Assembly: GCF_032056465.1 (NCBI RefSeq)
Contig: NZ_DAMBCL010000007.1
Length of the DNA stretch: 64,000 bases
Direction: 5' to 3' (one strand)
Source of the DNA: Mobilicoccus sp032056465
GTDB taxonomy: Bacteria; Actinomycetota; Actinomycetes; Actinomycetales; Dermatophilaceae
The notes beneath the pieces were generated by a model. The model did no database searches and had not been told where the DNA came from. It worked only from the letters and a program-made list of their open reading frames with translations. Within the stretch, counting starts at the first letter, position 1; each line of letters begins with the position of its first letter. This document shows, in pieces, positions 23,031-32,523 of this stretch. The position numbers and the translations under genes were made by a program.

Positions 23031-24114
23031 CGGCGCCGCGCAGGACGATGCGGTGGGGGTCGGCGATGGTGCGGACGTCCTCGCGGGGGTCGTCCCGGTA
23101 GACGACGAAGTCGGCCTGGGCACCCTCGGTCAGGCCCTCGCGGCCGAGCCACTCCCGGGCTCCCCAGGTCGCTGCGGAGATCGCCTCCAGGGAGGTCATC
23201 CCGGCCTTGGTGAGCTCGGCGATCTCCTGGGCGACGAGGCCGTGGGGCAGGCTGCCGCCCGCGTCGGTGCCGACGTAGATCGGCACGCCGGCCTCGTGAG
23301 CGGCGCCGATCGTGTCGTAGCGGCGCTCGTGGAGGTCCCGCATGTGCGCGGCGTAGCCGGGGTACTTCTTCTCGGCGGCGGCGGCGATGTCGCCGAACGT
23401 CGCGATGTTGACGAGCGTGGGGACGATCGCGATGCCCTGCCGGGCGAAGGTCTCGACGGTCTCGGGGACGAGGCCGGTGGCGTGCTCGATGCAGTCGACG
23501 CCGGCCGCGGCGAAGTCGACGAGGGACTCCTCGGCGAAGCAGTGGGCGGTGACACGCGCCCCCTCCTCGTGCGCGGCCTCGACCGCGAGCTCGAGCGCGG
23601 AGCGGGGCCAACAGGGCGCGAGATCACCGACCTCGCGGTCGATCCAGTCACCGACGAGCTTGACCCAGCCGTCGCTGAGCGCGGCCTGTTGCCGCACGTA
23701 GGTGACGACGTGCTCGGGCTCGGTCTCGATGGCGAAGTTGGGGATGTACCGCCGCGTGCGCGCGATGTGGCGACCCGCGCGGATGAGCTGCGGGAGATCC
23801 TCGCGTTCCTGGACGAACCGGGTGTCCAGCGGCGACCCGGCATCGCGGATGAGCAGGGTGCCGGCGTCGCGGTCGGTGAGGGCCTGCTCGACGGCACGCT
23901 CGGGTTCCACGGCGCCGCGGGAGTCCAGACCCACGTGGCAGTGCGCGTCGACGAGTCCGGGGAGCACCCATCCGTCGACCGTCTCGACGTCGGAGGCCGC
24001 GGCCTGCGCCGGGCGCTCGAACGTGAGGCGGCCGTCGACGACCCACAACTCGTCGACGACGTCGTCGGGTCCTCGGAGGATCCGGCCCCTCACCTGCAGT
24101 ACGGACGCACTCAT
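23020..24114 (-). CDS. Amidohydrolase of the imidazolonepropionase/prolidase type
   Basis: A 364-residue cytosolic TIM-barrel hydrolase. The metal site is visible as DAHCHVGLD after VLPGLV, then RVTAHCFAEE, CIEHATGL and GTDAGGSLPHG. Lys in GWVKLVGDW may be the bridging residue. The relatives hydrolyse cyclic amides or Xaa-Pro dipeptides, and the substrate cannot be read from the sequence. It is followed, with an 11-base overlap, by the GNAT gene, so the two form a small operon. A 251-base spacer to the ZIP gene upstream presumably holds its promoter. Confidence 0.85.
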   Translation of the reverse strand: MSASVLQVRGRILRGPDDVVDELWVVDGRLTFERPAQAAASDVETVDGWVLPGLVDAHCHVGLDSRGAVEPERAVEQALTDRDAGTLLIRDAGSPLDTRFVQEREDLPQLIRAGRHIARTRRYIPNFAIETEPEHVVTYVRQQAALSDGWVKLVGDWIDREVGDLAPCWPRSALELAVEAAHEEGARVTAHCFAEESLVDFAAAGVDCIEHATGLVPETVETFARQGIAIVPTLVNIATFGDIAAAAEKKYPGYAAHMRDLHERRYDTIGAAHEAGVPIYVGTDAGGSLPHGLVAQEIAELTKAGMTSLEAISAATWGAREWLGREGLTEGAQADFVVYRDDPREDVRTIADPHRIVLRGAVVR

Positions 24115-24365
24115 GGGTCGACCCTACCGATCTCCTCCCCGCCAGAGCAGACTCTTCGCCCCGATCACGCGAGTGGGTCTCTCCCGGCGTGATCACCGCA
24201 GAACGACCCCACCGCCCGGACCGGGGCGACGTGGGTGGCGGTGCGCCGACACCGCCGCGGCGGTCTCCGCCGCTCGACGTGTGGGTCGAGGGAGTGCACG
24301 GGGGATGCCCGACGAGCGCGTGGTGGCAGCCCGGGGCGAGGGGTCGACCGCGTCTCGATGAGACC

Positions 24366-25166
24366 TCAAACGAGGAAGGACAACCCGGCGGCGAAGGCGA
24401 ACCCGAGCACGGTGACGAGACCCGCGGACTCCCCCGCCTTCTCACGGGCTTCGGGGATGAGCGAGTCGACGAGCATGACGAGGAGCGCGCCCGCCGCGAA
24501 TCCCTGGATCCCGCCCTGGACCGGCGCCTTGACGACGTCCGCGACGAGATACCCGGCGATCGTCGCGAGACCGCACACCGCCGTCACACCCGCCCACAGG
24601 ACGAGGACGAAGCCGCGTGATCGCCCCGCCTCCCGCATGTCGGTCGCCGAGCCGATGGACTCGGGCAGGTTGGAGACGAAGATCGCGACGAGCAGCGCGA
24701 CGCCGACGTCCCCACCGGCCGCAAGACCGATGCCGAGCACCGCCTGTTCGGGGATGCCGTCGAGGAACGCCCCGACGGCGAGAGAGGTCCCGCCCTGCGC
24801 CCGGCGTCGACCCTGGACGGAGGGTTGTCCGACCGTCGAGGCGTCGTCGGCGTCGAGGGGCCCGGTCGGTCCTTCGAGACACCGATCCGGGTCCACCGGG
24901 TCGTCGCTGCCCGCGCGTTCGACGACCTTGTTGGCCCCGAGATAGACGAGCGCCCCGACCGCGAGCCCGGTGCCCACGGGCACCGGTCCACCGTCGTGCA
25001 GCCCCTCCTCGAACAACTCGAACGCGATGCTCGCGATGAGGGCACCTCCACCGAAGGCGAGGACCGTGCCCACGAGACGCGAGGACCACGGTCGGACCAG
25101 ACCGAGGACCGCGCCGATGAGCAGCGACGACGCAGCGACGAACCCCCACAGGGCGGCAACAGACAC
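24366..25166 (-). CDS. ZIP-family metal transporter
   Basis: A 266-residue membrane protein with about seven hydrophobic segments. The ZIP metal-binding helices appear as GAFLDGIPEQAVLGIGLA and VSNLPESIGSATD. The first His usual in helix IV is Asp here, as in the bacterial LDGIPES subgroup. A hydrophilic loop of about 45 residues with Asp and Cys lies between helices III and IV. ZIP proteins bring zinc, manganese or iron into the cytosol. The GTG at 25166 begins 30 bases after a structured leader. The gene lies downstream of ffh on the same strand but is probably separately controlled. Confidence 0.85.
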   Translation of the reverse strand: MSVAALWGFVAASSLLIGAVLGLVRPWSSRLVGTVLAFGGGALIASIAFELFEEGLHDGGPVPVGTGLAVGALVYLGANKVVERAGSDDPVDPDRCLEGPTGPLDADDASTVGQPSVQGRRRAQGGTSLAVGAFLDGIPEQAVLGIGLAAGGDVGVALLVAIFVSNLPESIGSATDMREAGRSRGFVLVLWAGVTAVCGLATIAGYLVADVVKAPVQGGIQGFAAGALLVMLVDSLIPEAREKAGESAGLVTVLGFAFAAGLSFLV

Positions 25167-25196
25167 GCCCTCATGATGACGGGCCGAAGACCTCGC

Positions 25197-25303
25197 GCTG
25201 ACACCGCCACCTCGGCTCGTGCACCTCCACCAGGAGGTGCATCCCCACCCCGGCAGGTGCCTCGCCGCACGAGCAGCCGGGGTGGCGCGTACGCGGTGTC
25301 AGC
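25197..25303 (-). ncRNA. Candidate structured RNA between ffh and the ZIP gene
   Basis: Between the ffh stop and the ZIP start the DNA can form three perfect helices: an outer 11-bp stem (GCTGACACCGC at 25197-25207 with 25293-25303), a 10-bp stem (25245-25254 with 25276-25285, CCACCCCGGC) and a 9-bp hairpin (25220-25228 with 25233-25241, ACCA loop). An 8-bp pairing GCTCGTGC (25215-25222) with GCACGAGC (25267-25274) links the two inner arms and overlaps the hairpin stem by three bases, so the forms would compete. A metal-sensing leader of the ZIP gene is a possibility. A simple ffh terminator is the alternative. Confidence 0.45.
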
Positions 25304-25332
25304 TGCGGACAGCTCGACTCAGGGTGCGTCGG

Positions 25333-27018
25333 TCACTTGAGGAACTTGTCGAAGCCCTTCGGCAGGCGGGACGGGTCGAAGTCCTTCATCGCCTCGGCGA
25401 GGTCGGCCGGGTTGGGCTGACCACCCTGAGCAGCGCCCTGGCCGCCCTTGCCACCGGCCCCCAGCGCACTGCCCGGTGCCGCCTGGTCGCCGCCGCCACC
25501 GAGGGCGGCCGAGATCGCTGCTTCGCGCGCCTGCTGCGCCTTGAGCTCCAGCTCCTTCTCCTGCTGGGCCCGCTTGGCGGGGTTGCCGCTCTTGCCCTTC
25601 TTCTTCGGCGGGGCCTTCTTCTTGGCCGCGGGACCACCGCCGCCGGGCATGCCCGGCATGCCGCCGCCCCGCTTGAGCTGGCGGATCATCTTCTGCGCCT
25701 CACCGAACCGCTCGAGCAGGCCGTTGACCTCGCTGACGTGGACACCGGACCCCCTGGCGATGCGGGCCCGGCGGGACCCGTTGATCTGTTTGGGGTGGTT
25801 GCGTTCGAACGGGGTCATCGAGCGCACCATCGCCTCGACGCGGTCGAACTCCTTGTCGTCGAGCGCGTTGAGCTGGTCCCGCATCTGGTTCATCCCCGGC
25901 ATCATGCCGAGCAGCTGCTTGAGGTTGCCCATCTTGCGGACGGCGGCCATCTGCTGGAGGAAGTCGTCGAACGTGAAGTCCTCGTCGGCGAGGAACTTGC
26001 GCGCCATCTCGTCCTGCTCGCGCTGATCGAACGCCCGCTGGGCCTGCTCGATGAGCGTGAGGACATCACCCATGTCGAGGATCCGCGAGGCCATCCGGTC
26101 GGGGTGGAAGACCTCGAAGTCCTTCGTGTTCTCACCGGTGGAGGCGAACATGATCGGCTTGCCCGTCACGTGCGCGACCGACAGCGCCGCACCACCGCGG
26201 GCGTCACCGTCGAGCTTGGAGAGCACGACGCCGGTGAAGTCGACCCCGTCCGCGAACGCCTGCGCGGTCTCGACGGCGACCTGACCGATCATCGCGTCGA
26301 TGACGAACAGGACCTCGTCGGGGGAGATCGCGTCGCGGATGTCGCGGGCCTGCTTCATCAACTCCATGTCGATGGCGAGACGGCCGGCGGTGTCGACGAT
26401 GACGACGTCACGCTGCTGCCGGGTGGCCTCCTCGACGCCCGCCCGGGCGACGGCGACCGGGTCGCCGTACCCGCGTGTCCCCGAGCCGAACTCGACGGCG
26501 GCGTCCGATCCGGCGACGTTGCCCCGTTCGGGCGCGAACACCGGCACGCCGGCGCGTTCACCGACGATCTCGAGCTGGGTGACCGCGTTCGGACGCTGGA
26601 GGTCGGCCGCGACGAGCATCGGCGTGTGTCCCTGCTGCTTGAGCCAGGCGCCGAGCTTGCCCGCGAGGGTCGTCTTACCCGACCCCTGGAGGCCGGCGAG
26701 CATGATCACCGTCGGTGGGTTCTTGGCGAACTGCAGCGTGCGGGTCTGGCCGCCGAGGATGCCGACGAGTTCGTCGTTGACGATCTTGACGACCTGCTGG
26801 CCCGGATTGAGCGCCTCGTGCACCTCGCTGCCGAGCGCGCGCTCCCGCACGGCCGACGTGAAGGCGCGCACCACCGGCAGGGCGACATCGGCGTCGAGAA
26901 GGGCGACGCGGATGTCGCGGATCGTCTGGTTGACGTCCTTCTCGGTGACGCGGCCCTTGCCACGCAGGTGCTTGAAGGTCAGCGTGAGGCGGTCGGACAG
27001 GTTGGTGAACACGGGCAC
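25333..27018 (-). CDS. ffh: Signal recognition particle protein Ffh
   Basis: Ffh binds 4.5S RNA and signal peptides and docks with FtsY. The 561-residue protein has the helical N domain, then the GTPase G domain with GLQGSGKTTLAGKLG, VDTAGR and TKLDGDARGG equivalents. The Met-rich M domain follows, with MMPGMNQM, MTPFERNHP and the RNA-binding GSRRARIARGSG. A tail of about 100 residues rich in Gly, Ala and Lys ends the protein, longer than in E. coli but usual in actinobacteria. Its transcript runs on towards the ZIP gene through the structured spacer. Confidence 0.97.
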   Translation of the reverse strand: MPVFTNLSDRLTLTFKHLRGKGRVTEKDVNQTIRDIRVALLDADVALPVVRAFTSAVRERALGSEVHEALNPGQQVVKIVNDELVGILGGQTRTLQFAKNPPTVIMLAGLQGSGKTTLAGKLGAWLKQQGHTPMLVAADLQRPNAVTQLEIVGERAGVPVFAPERGNVAGSDAAVEFGSGTRGYGDPVAVARAGVEEATRQQRDVVIVDTAGRLAIDMELMKQARDIRDAISPDEVLFVIDAMIGQVAVETAQAFADGVDFTGVVLSKLDGDARGGAALSVAHVTGKPIMFASTGENTKDFEVFHPDRMASRILDMGDVLTLIEQAQRAFDQREQDEMARKFLADEDFTFDDFLQQMAAVRKMGNLKQLLGMMPGMNQMRDQLNALDDKEFDRVEAMVRSMTPFERNHPKQINGSRRARIARGSGVHVSEVNGLLERFGEAQKMIRQLKRGGGMPGMPGGGGPAAKKKAPPKKKGKSGNPAKRAQQEKELELKAQQAREAAISAALGGGGDQAAPGSALGAGGKGGQGAAQGGQPNPADLAEAMKDFDPSRLPKGFDKFLK

Positions 27019-27054
27019 AAGGCTATCGGAGGATCTCGACGCCCCTCCCCCGCG

Positions 27055-27423
27055 TCAGGCGCAGTCGACGCAGCGATCCGTCTGCGGGCGCACCGCGAGC
27101 CGTGCTGCCGGGATGGGCCGGCCACACGCCGCGCAGGAGCCGTCCCACCCGGCGTCGAGGCGGCGGCGGGCGGTGTCGACGTCGGCGAGGTGGCGCCGCG
27201 CCGCGTCCGCCGCCGCGTCGGCGACGGCACGATCCCAGGCGACCGTCGACCCCTCGGGGTCGTGTTCGTCGTCACCGTCCGCGTCCCCTCGGGCGGCGGC
27301 GAGTCCCCTCGCCACCGTGTCGAACTCGGCGACACGCGCGGCGGCGTCCGCCCGGGCCCGATCGAGGGCCTCACGCAGCCCCTCCCGATCCGGACCCCTC
27401 GCCGCCTCGTCTGCACGCGCCAT
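27055..27423 (-). CDS. DksA/TraR-type C4 zinc-finger protein
   Basis: A 122-residue protein, mostly Ala/Arg-rich helix, ending in a four-cysteine finger (CAACGRPIP and CVDC). The segment VAEFDTVARGLAAARG and the DPEGSTVAWDRA stretch fit the coiled-coil part of TraR/DksA relatives, which bind in the RNA polymerase secondary channel. The acidic tip typical of DksA is not clear. Some relatives have other roles, so transcriptional function is only likely. The ATG at 27423 is preferred over longer frames. It is transcribed just upstream of ffh, 36 bases away. Confidence 0.7.
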   Translation of the reverse strand: MARADEAARGPDREGLREALDRARADAAARVAEFDTVARGLAAARGDADGDDEHDPEGSTVAWDRAVADAAADAARRHLADVDTARRRLDAGWDGSCAACGRPIPAARLAVRPQTDRCVDCA

Positions 27424-27632
27424 CCCTCGACGGTACGCGCACGGCCCGCGGAGCCGGGGACACCGCCAGCCCCGGTCCGCCCGTGACGATGCCCGCCCGC
27501 GGATGAGGAGGACGGAGACCACGAGCGCTGTCGAGACAGGCGAGGCCCGGCGACGTCCGACGGCGATTGTCGACGAGGACGTCTCCGCTCGCCGAGTTGC
27601 GTTCCGACGCCGCTCAGATGACTCCCCGGGTG

Positions 27633-27640
27633 GCCGATAT
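27633..27640 (+). promoter_or_regulatory. Sigma-28-like -10 box before the chemoreceptor
   Basis: GCCGATAT differs at one base from the sigma-28/WhiG -10 element GCCGATAA and lies 83 bases before the chosen chemoreceptor start. The -35 region (TCAG at a 15-base spacing) is poor, so this is tentative. If real, it also argues for the downstream ATG at 27723. Confidence 0.35.
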
Positions 27641-27722
27641 CACAGCCGTCATGTCACCCCTTGTCGGAGACCACGGTGACGTGGCGTGCGAGCGGCCGAG
27701 GGTCGCGGAGAAGCGGACATCC

Positions 27723-29357
27723 ATGGAACGGCCACACGCCCCCGGCACCGCGCCCCGCAGCTCGTTCTTCACCCGGTTGGGCCCGCGACCGAAGATCCTC
27801 ACGGTCGGCGCCGTCGGCCTCCTGGGCATGGCCGCCCTCGGCGCGACGAGCGCATGGTCGTTGACGGTGATGGACGCCGCCGCCGACGAGATCAACGCGG
27901 CGAACCACATCCAGACCTCCGCCCAGAAACTCAAGGCCGACGTCTACAACCTCAAGCGCACCCAGAACCGCTACATGCTTCAGGCTCATGTCGACGGCAA
28001 GGCCGTCGCGGACCCCGCCAACCCGTCTCGCGCGACCTACCTCGGGGCCCTCAAGTCCACCGAGGCGGACCTCGCCGCCTTCCCGGCCCTCAAGCTCGAG
28101 AAGAGCAAGGCCGCCCTCGCCGATCTCGAGAACAGCTACGAGGCATTCAAGGCGTCCGACGACAGGGTCATCACCCTCGTCGGACAGGGCAAGATCGCCG
28201 AGGCGCAGAAGGTCACCCTCGGGGAGTCGACCGAGGCGGCGACGAAGGCGGCCGACGCCTCCGACGCCCTCATCGCCGCGGTGCAGACCCGCGTCGACGA
28301 CGCCGTGGCGGCCAAGGCCTCCGCGAAGACCACGGCGAGCCTCGTCATGCTCGGCGTGGCCCTCCTCGTCGCCGCTCTCCTCGTCACCCTCGCGCTGTGG
28401 ATCGCCCGGGGGATCCTCGTCGCCGTGAACTCGGTCCGGGCGACGCTCGAGGCGATGGGCCGCGGTGACCTCACGGTTCCCGCCCAGGCGACGACGCAGG
28501 ACGAGGTGGGCCGCATGGCGCTCGCCGCCGAGGCGACCCGTGCCTCGATGCAGGACGTCATGGCCCAGGTGGGCGACGCGTCGACCACGGTGGCGACCGC
28601 CTCCGAGGAACTCACGGCGGTGTCCTCCTAGGTCGGTTCGACGTCCCGCGCCTCGTCCGAGCAGTTGGGGGTCATCAACTCCTCGGCGGAGACGATGTCG
28701 CAGAACATCCAGACGGTGGCCGCCGGCACCGAGGAGATGACGGCGAGCATCCGGGAGATCGCCGCGAGCGCCCAGGACGCGGCGGGCGTCGCGGCCTCGG
28801 CCGTCCAGGTCGCGGACCAGACGAACATCACGGTCGCGAAGCTCGGCGAGAGTTCGGCCGAGATCGGCGAGGTCATCAAGTCCATCACGAGCATCGCCGA
28901 GCAGACCAACCTCCTCGCCCTCAACGCGACGATCGAAGCGGCCCGTGCCGGGGAGGCCGGCAAGGGCTTCGCGGTCGTCGCCAACGAGGTCAAGGACCTC
29001 GCCCAGGAGACCGCCAAGGCCACCGAGGACATCAGCCGTCGGGTCGAGCAGATCCAGGTCGACACCGAGGCCGCCGTCACGGCGATCAGCGAGATCAGCA
29101 CGATCATCGCCCGCATCAACGACACCCAGTCGACCATCGCGAGTGCCGTCGAGGAGCAGACCGCGACGACGAACGAGATGAGCCGCAGCGTGAGCGAGGC
29201 CGCGGGCGGCGCGAACGAGATCGCCCGCAACGTCGGTCAGGCCGCCTCGGGCGCCACGCAGACGACGGACGCGGCCGCGGCGTCGGCCCAGGCCGCCGGT
29301 GAACTCGCGACGCGGGCGGCGCAGTTGCAGGACCTGGTCCGCCGGTTCACCTACTGA
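27723..29357 (+). pseudogene. Membrane chemoreceptor interrupted by one in-frame TAG
   Basis: A complete methyl-accepting chemotaxis protein is encoded apart from a TAG at 28629-28631. Before the stop come a membrane segment (ILTVGAVGLLGMAALGATSA), a helical extracellular sensor region, a second membrane segment (LVMLGVALLVAALLVTLALW) and a HAMP domain (RATLEAMGRGDLTVPAQATT). After it, in the same frame, come the coiled coil with tip IAEQTNLLALNATIEAARAG and KGFAVVANEV. The codon sits in EELTAVSS*VGST, where relatives usually have Gln, so CAG to TAG explains it. It may be a real loss, a sequencing error or a suppressed stop. The start at 27723 has GGAGAAG upstream, and in-frame starts at 27567 and 27651 look unlikely. 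Confidence 0.85.
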
Positions 29358-29480
29358 TCGACCGGCCGTCGCTCCCGGCGCACGCCCACGGCGCGGCCAC
29401 CCCCGCACCTCGGTCGAGGCGTCCTCACGCGTCACCGCGAGGGATGTGGACAGCCGCGCGGACTCTGTCATGGTGGGGAC

Positions 29481-30758
29481 ATGAGGTCCTGCTGCGCGGT
29501 CTACGTCGACGTCGGTTATCTCCTGGCGGCGGCGGCCACGCGGGTCACCGGCAGCTCGCTGCGGCGGGGGATCCAGGCCGACTACGCCTCGCTCATCGAG
29601 TGGCTGGTCGCCCACGCGGAGGCCGACTCGGGCCTGCCGCTCCTCCGGGTCAACTGGTACGACGCGGGCGGGCGGCCCGGTGGGATGCCGGACGCCTCCC
29701 AGGACGAGATCGGTCAGATCCCCGGGGTCAAGCTGCGCCTGGGTCGGCTGTCGTACTCCGGGGAGCAGAAGGGCGTCGACGTCCGGATCGGCCTCGACCT
29801 CGCGATCCAGGCACGACAGCGCATCGCCGACGTCGTCTACCTCGTCTCCGGGGACGACGACCTCACCGAGGCGGTCGAGGACGCCCAGAGCCACGGGGTG
29901 CAGGTGGTGATCCTCGCGGTACCCCGCCATGACGAGAGGCCGCTCGCCGTCTCCAAACACCTCCTCCGCGAGGTCGACCGCACCCAGGTCATCGACCAGG
30001 CCGCCATCGACCATGCCTTCAAGCCCACCGCCATCCCGGAGTCCCTCATCCCCTCCCTCGGTGTCGTGGACGAGCACCGCGACGGGTCGGACGGTTCACC
30101 CGAGGCCGACCGACAGACGGGATCGTCGAACGAATCCCCTCTCACGACAGGTGTGCTCGACGACGACCCCGCGAGCCCTCACCCGTCCTCGACGAGGCGA
30201 CCGCTCCCGGGCCCACCCCGCGAACGTCGCCGCACCGTCCGCGTCCACGGCGTCGCGGGAGCCGAGGACGTCGGCGGCCGAGCCCCGACACCCGCCGACT
30301 CCGCGGCCCCCCGGTCCGCCACCGAGCCGGCACCGGTGGGGGTGCCCGGCCCGGGACCGGCCCGGGTGGACCCCGGCGACGTGGGCGAGCAGGCACCGGC
30401 CGCGACGCCTGCTCCGAGCGCCCCCTCCCCCGCGATCCTCGCCCGCCGCAAGGCGGTCGGCGTGGCCCTGCCCGGTGCCGCGGCAGCGATCCCCTCCCCC
30501 TCGCCCGACGACCCGAGCATGTCCCTCGCCGTCGTCGACGCGGTGGCCCGTCAGGTGGTCGCGGCGTGGTGCTCCTCGGCGACCCCGGACGCTCTCGCCG
30601 AGCTCAAGGCCGCCGCTCCGGTCATCCCCTCGGAACTCGACCGCGCCCTCCTCGTCGATCTGTCGAGTCGCGGCGACGAGCGCGACCTCGACGACGCGAC
30701 ACGCCACCAGATCCGGGCCCGGTTCTGGCACCACGTCGGGCGGGTCCGTCCGGTCTGA
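29481..30758 (+). CDS. NYN-domain putative ribonuclease with disordered linker
   Basis: A 425-residue protein. Residues 1 to about 175 form an NYN (PIN-like) domain: CCAVYVDVGYLL supplies the first Asp, KGVDVRIGLDLAI the middle acidic residues, and VYLVSGDDDLTEAV the last acidic cluster. These proteins are metal-dependent RNases in many cases. About 140 residues of Pro/Ala/Arg-rich linker follow. A C-terminal helical region (SLAVVDAVARQVVAAWCSSA ... HHVGRVRPV) resembles the C-terminal half of actinobacterial NYN proteins, whose role is unknown to me. The ATG at 29481 overlaps no other gene. Its RNA target is unknown. Confidence 0.82.
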   Translation: MRSCCAVYVDVGYLLAAAATRVTGSSLRRGIQADYASLIEWLVAHAEADSGLPLLRVNWYDAGGRPGGMPDASQDEIGQIPGVKLRLGRLSYSGEQKGVDVRIGLDLAIQARQRIADVVYLVSGDDDLTEAVEDAQSHGVQVVILAVPRHDERPLAVSKHLLREVDRTQVIDQAAIDHAFKPTAIPESLIPSLGVVDEHRDGSDGSPEADRQTGSSNESPLTTGVLDDDPASPHPSSTRRPLPGPPRERRRTVRVHGVAGAEDVGGRAPTPADSAAPRSATEPAPVGVPGPGPARVDPGDVGEQAPAATPAPSAPSPAILARRKAVGVALPGAAAAIPSPSPDDPSMSLAVVDAVARQVVAAWCSSATPDALAELKAAAPVIPSELDRALLVDLSSRGDERDLDDATRHQIRARFWHHVGRVRPV

Positions 30759-30887
30759 CCCCGGCGACGGTCCAGGTGGCACGGCCGACGCCTCGACACG
30801 CCCGATCCCACACGGCCCCCTGGCGTCGCTCGGGTCGCGCCCGTAATCTGCGCAGCACCAACGTCGTCCGCGACACGAGGAGGTCCG

Positions 30888-31169
30888 GTGCCCACCTACA
30901 CGTTCCGGTGCGCCTCGTGCGGCGACGTGGACCATCGGTGCCCGATGTCGGAGATCCCGACGGCCCTCGACTGTCCCACCTGCGGTGGGCCGGCCCGGCG
31001 CCGGTGGACCTCGGTCGCCGCCACCCACGGCGACTCCCCGGCCCGCCGAACCATCGAACGCGCCGAACGCAGCGCGTCCCAACCCCGCACCGTCGCGGCG
31101 CCCCCACCGGCCCGTTCCTCACGACCGGTGAGCCGCAATCCGCTTCACGCGACACTCCCTCGACCCTGA
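30888..31169 (+). CDS. fmdB: FmdB-family zinc-ribbon protein
   Basis: A 93-residue protein with an N-terminal zinc ribbon, MPTYTFRCASCGDVDHR then LDCPTCGGPARRRW, giving two CxxC pairs. The C-terminal half is Ala/Pro/Arg-rich and probably disordered. FmdB was proposed as a regulator of formamidase in Methylophilus, and the family is widespread with little direct proof of function. The GTG start has GAGGAGG at good spacing. It is followed 61 bases later by the formamidase gene, matching the fmd pairing. Confidence 0.88.
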   Translation: MPTYTFRCASCGDVDHRCPMSEIPTALDCPTCGGPARRRWTSVAATHGDSPARRTIERAERSASQPRTVAAPPPARSSRPVSRNPLHATLPRP

Positions 31170-31230
31170 CGCGCACGGGTCGCAGCGACGTGCGGCGGCC
31201 CGGTCGGGGTCTCGACCGCAAGGAGGACCC

Positions 31231-32481
31231 GTGCCCGACGTCATCTTCCCGCTCGACTCCACCAAGACGTTCACGCAGCAGCAGCTCACGGGCCACAACC
31301 GGTGGCACCCCGACATCCCGCCGGTCGCGACGGTCAAGCCGGGGGAGTCGTTCCGCGTCCACTGCCGCGAATGGTTCGACGGCGACATCCACAACGACGA
31401 CTCCGCCGACGACATCCGCGACGCCCCGCTCGACAAGGTCCACTGCCTGTCGGGACCGTTCGCCGTCGAGGGCGCCAAACCGGGCGACCTGCTCATCGTC
31501 GACATCCTCGATCTCGGCCCGATCCCCCTCGAGGAGGGTCCCCTCGCGGGCCAGGGATGGGGGTACACCGGGATCTTCGCGAAGAAGAACGGCGGCGGGT
31601 TCCTCACCGACCAGTTCCCCGACGCCTACAAGGCCGTCTGGGACTTCACGGGCCACACGGCCACCTCCCGGCACGTGCCCCACGTGTCCTTCACGGGGAT
31701 CATGCACCCCGGGCTCATGGGGACGGCCCCGAGCCATGACCTGCTCACGACGTGGAACACCCGCGAGGCCGCGCTCATCGCGACAGACCCCGAGCGGGTC
31801 CCGCCGCTCGCCCTGCCGCCGCAGGCGAAGGACGCGGTCCTCGGCTCGCTCGAGGGCGCCGACTACGACCGCGTCGCGGCCGAGGCGGCCCGCACCGCAC
31901 CACCGCGGGAGAACGGCGGCAACCAGGACATCAAGAACCTCAGCCGCGGCAGCCGCGTCTTCTACCCGGTGTTCGTCGACGGCGCGAACCTCTCGGTCGG
32001 CGACCTGCACTTCAGCCAGGGCGACGGGGAGATCACGTTCTGCGGCGCGATCGAGATGGGTGGGTTCATCGACCTGCGCGTCGACCTCATCAAGGGCGGC
32101 ATGGAGACGTACGGGGTCTCCGAGAACGCGATCTTCATGCCCGGCAACGTCGAGCCGCAGTACTCGGAGTGGCTCGCGTTCTCGGGCACGTCGGTGACCC
32201 TCGACGGCGAACAGCGCTACCTCGACTCCCACCTGTCCTACCAGCGGGCCTGCCTGCACGCGATCGACTACCTCACGACGTTCGGCTACTCCCCCGAGCA
32301 GGCCTACCTGCTGCTGGGAGCCGCGCCCATCGAGGGCCGACTCTCGGGTGTCGTCGACGTGCCCAACGCCTGCGCGACCGTGTACCTCCCGACGGCGATC
32401 TTCGACTTCCCGCTCGCCCCCACCGCGAACGGGCCGACCCGCATCGATCCCGGGATGGGAGCTCCCCGCTCCTCCTTCTGA
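31231..32481 (+). CDS. fmdA: Formamidase
   Basis: FmdA hydrolyses formamide to formate and ammonia. The 416-residue length and the sequence match throughout: TGHNRWHPDIPPVATVKPGE, VHCREWFDGDIHNDDSADD, HLSGP-like VHCLSGPFAVEGAKPGD, and FTGIMHPGLMGTAPS. A metal site of His and Glu is expected in the family. The GTG start has AAGGAGGA in front. A perfect 14-bp hairpin follows the stop. With fmdB and the ammonium channel at 42.8 kb it suggests that the organism gains nitrogen from small amides, which is inference. Confidence 0.95.
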   Translation: MPDVIFPLDSTKTFTQQQLTGHNRWHPDIPPVATVKPGESFRVHCREWFDGDIHNDDSADDIRDAPLDKVHCLSGPFAVEGAKPGDLLIVDILDLGPIPLEEGPLAGQGWGYTGIFAKKNGGGFLTDQFPDAYKAVWDFTGHTATSRHVPHVSFTGIMHPGLMGTAPSHDLLTTWNTREAALIATDPERVPPLALPPQAKDAVLGSLEGADYDRVAAEAARTAPPRENGGNQDIKNLSRGSRVFYPVFVDGANLSVGDLHFSQGDGEITFCGAIEMGGFIDLRVDLIKGGMETYGVSENAIFMPGNVEPQYSEWLAFSGTSVTLDGEQRYLDSHLSYQRACLHAIDYLTTFGYSPEQAYLLLGAAPIEGRLSGVVDVPNACATVYLPTAIFDFPLAPTANGPTRIDPGMGAPRSSF

Positions 32482-32523
32482 GACCGTCCGAGACGCCGTC
32501 CCGGCACGGCGCAGGGCCGACGG

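Noticed and set aside
25197..25303. 4.5S SRP RNA gene next to ffh
   Set aside because: The conserved SRP domain with its GGAA-type tetraloop and GUCAGGUCCGGAAGGAAGC-like core is absent.
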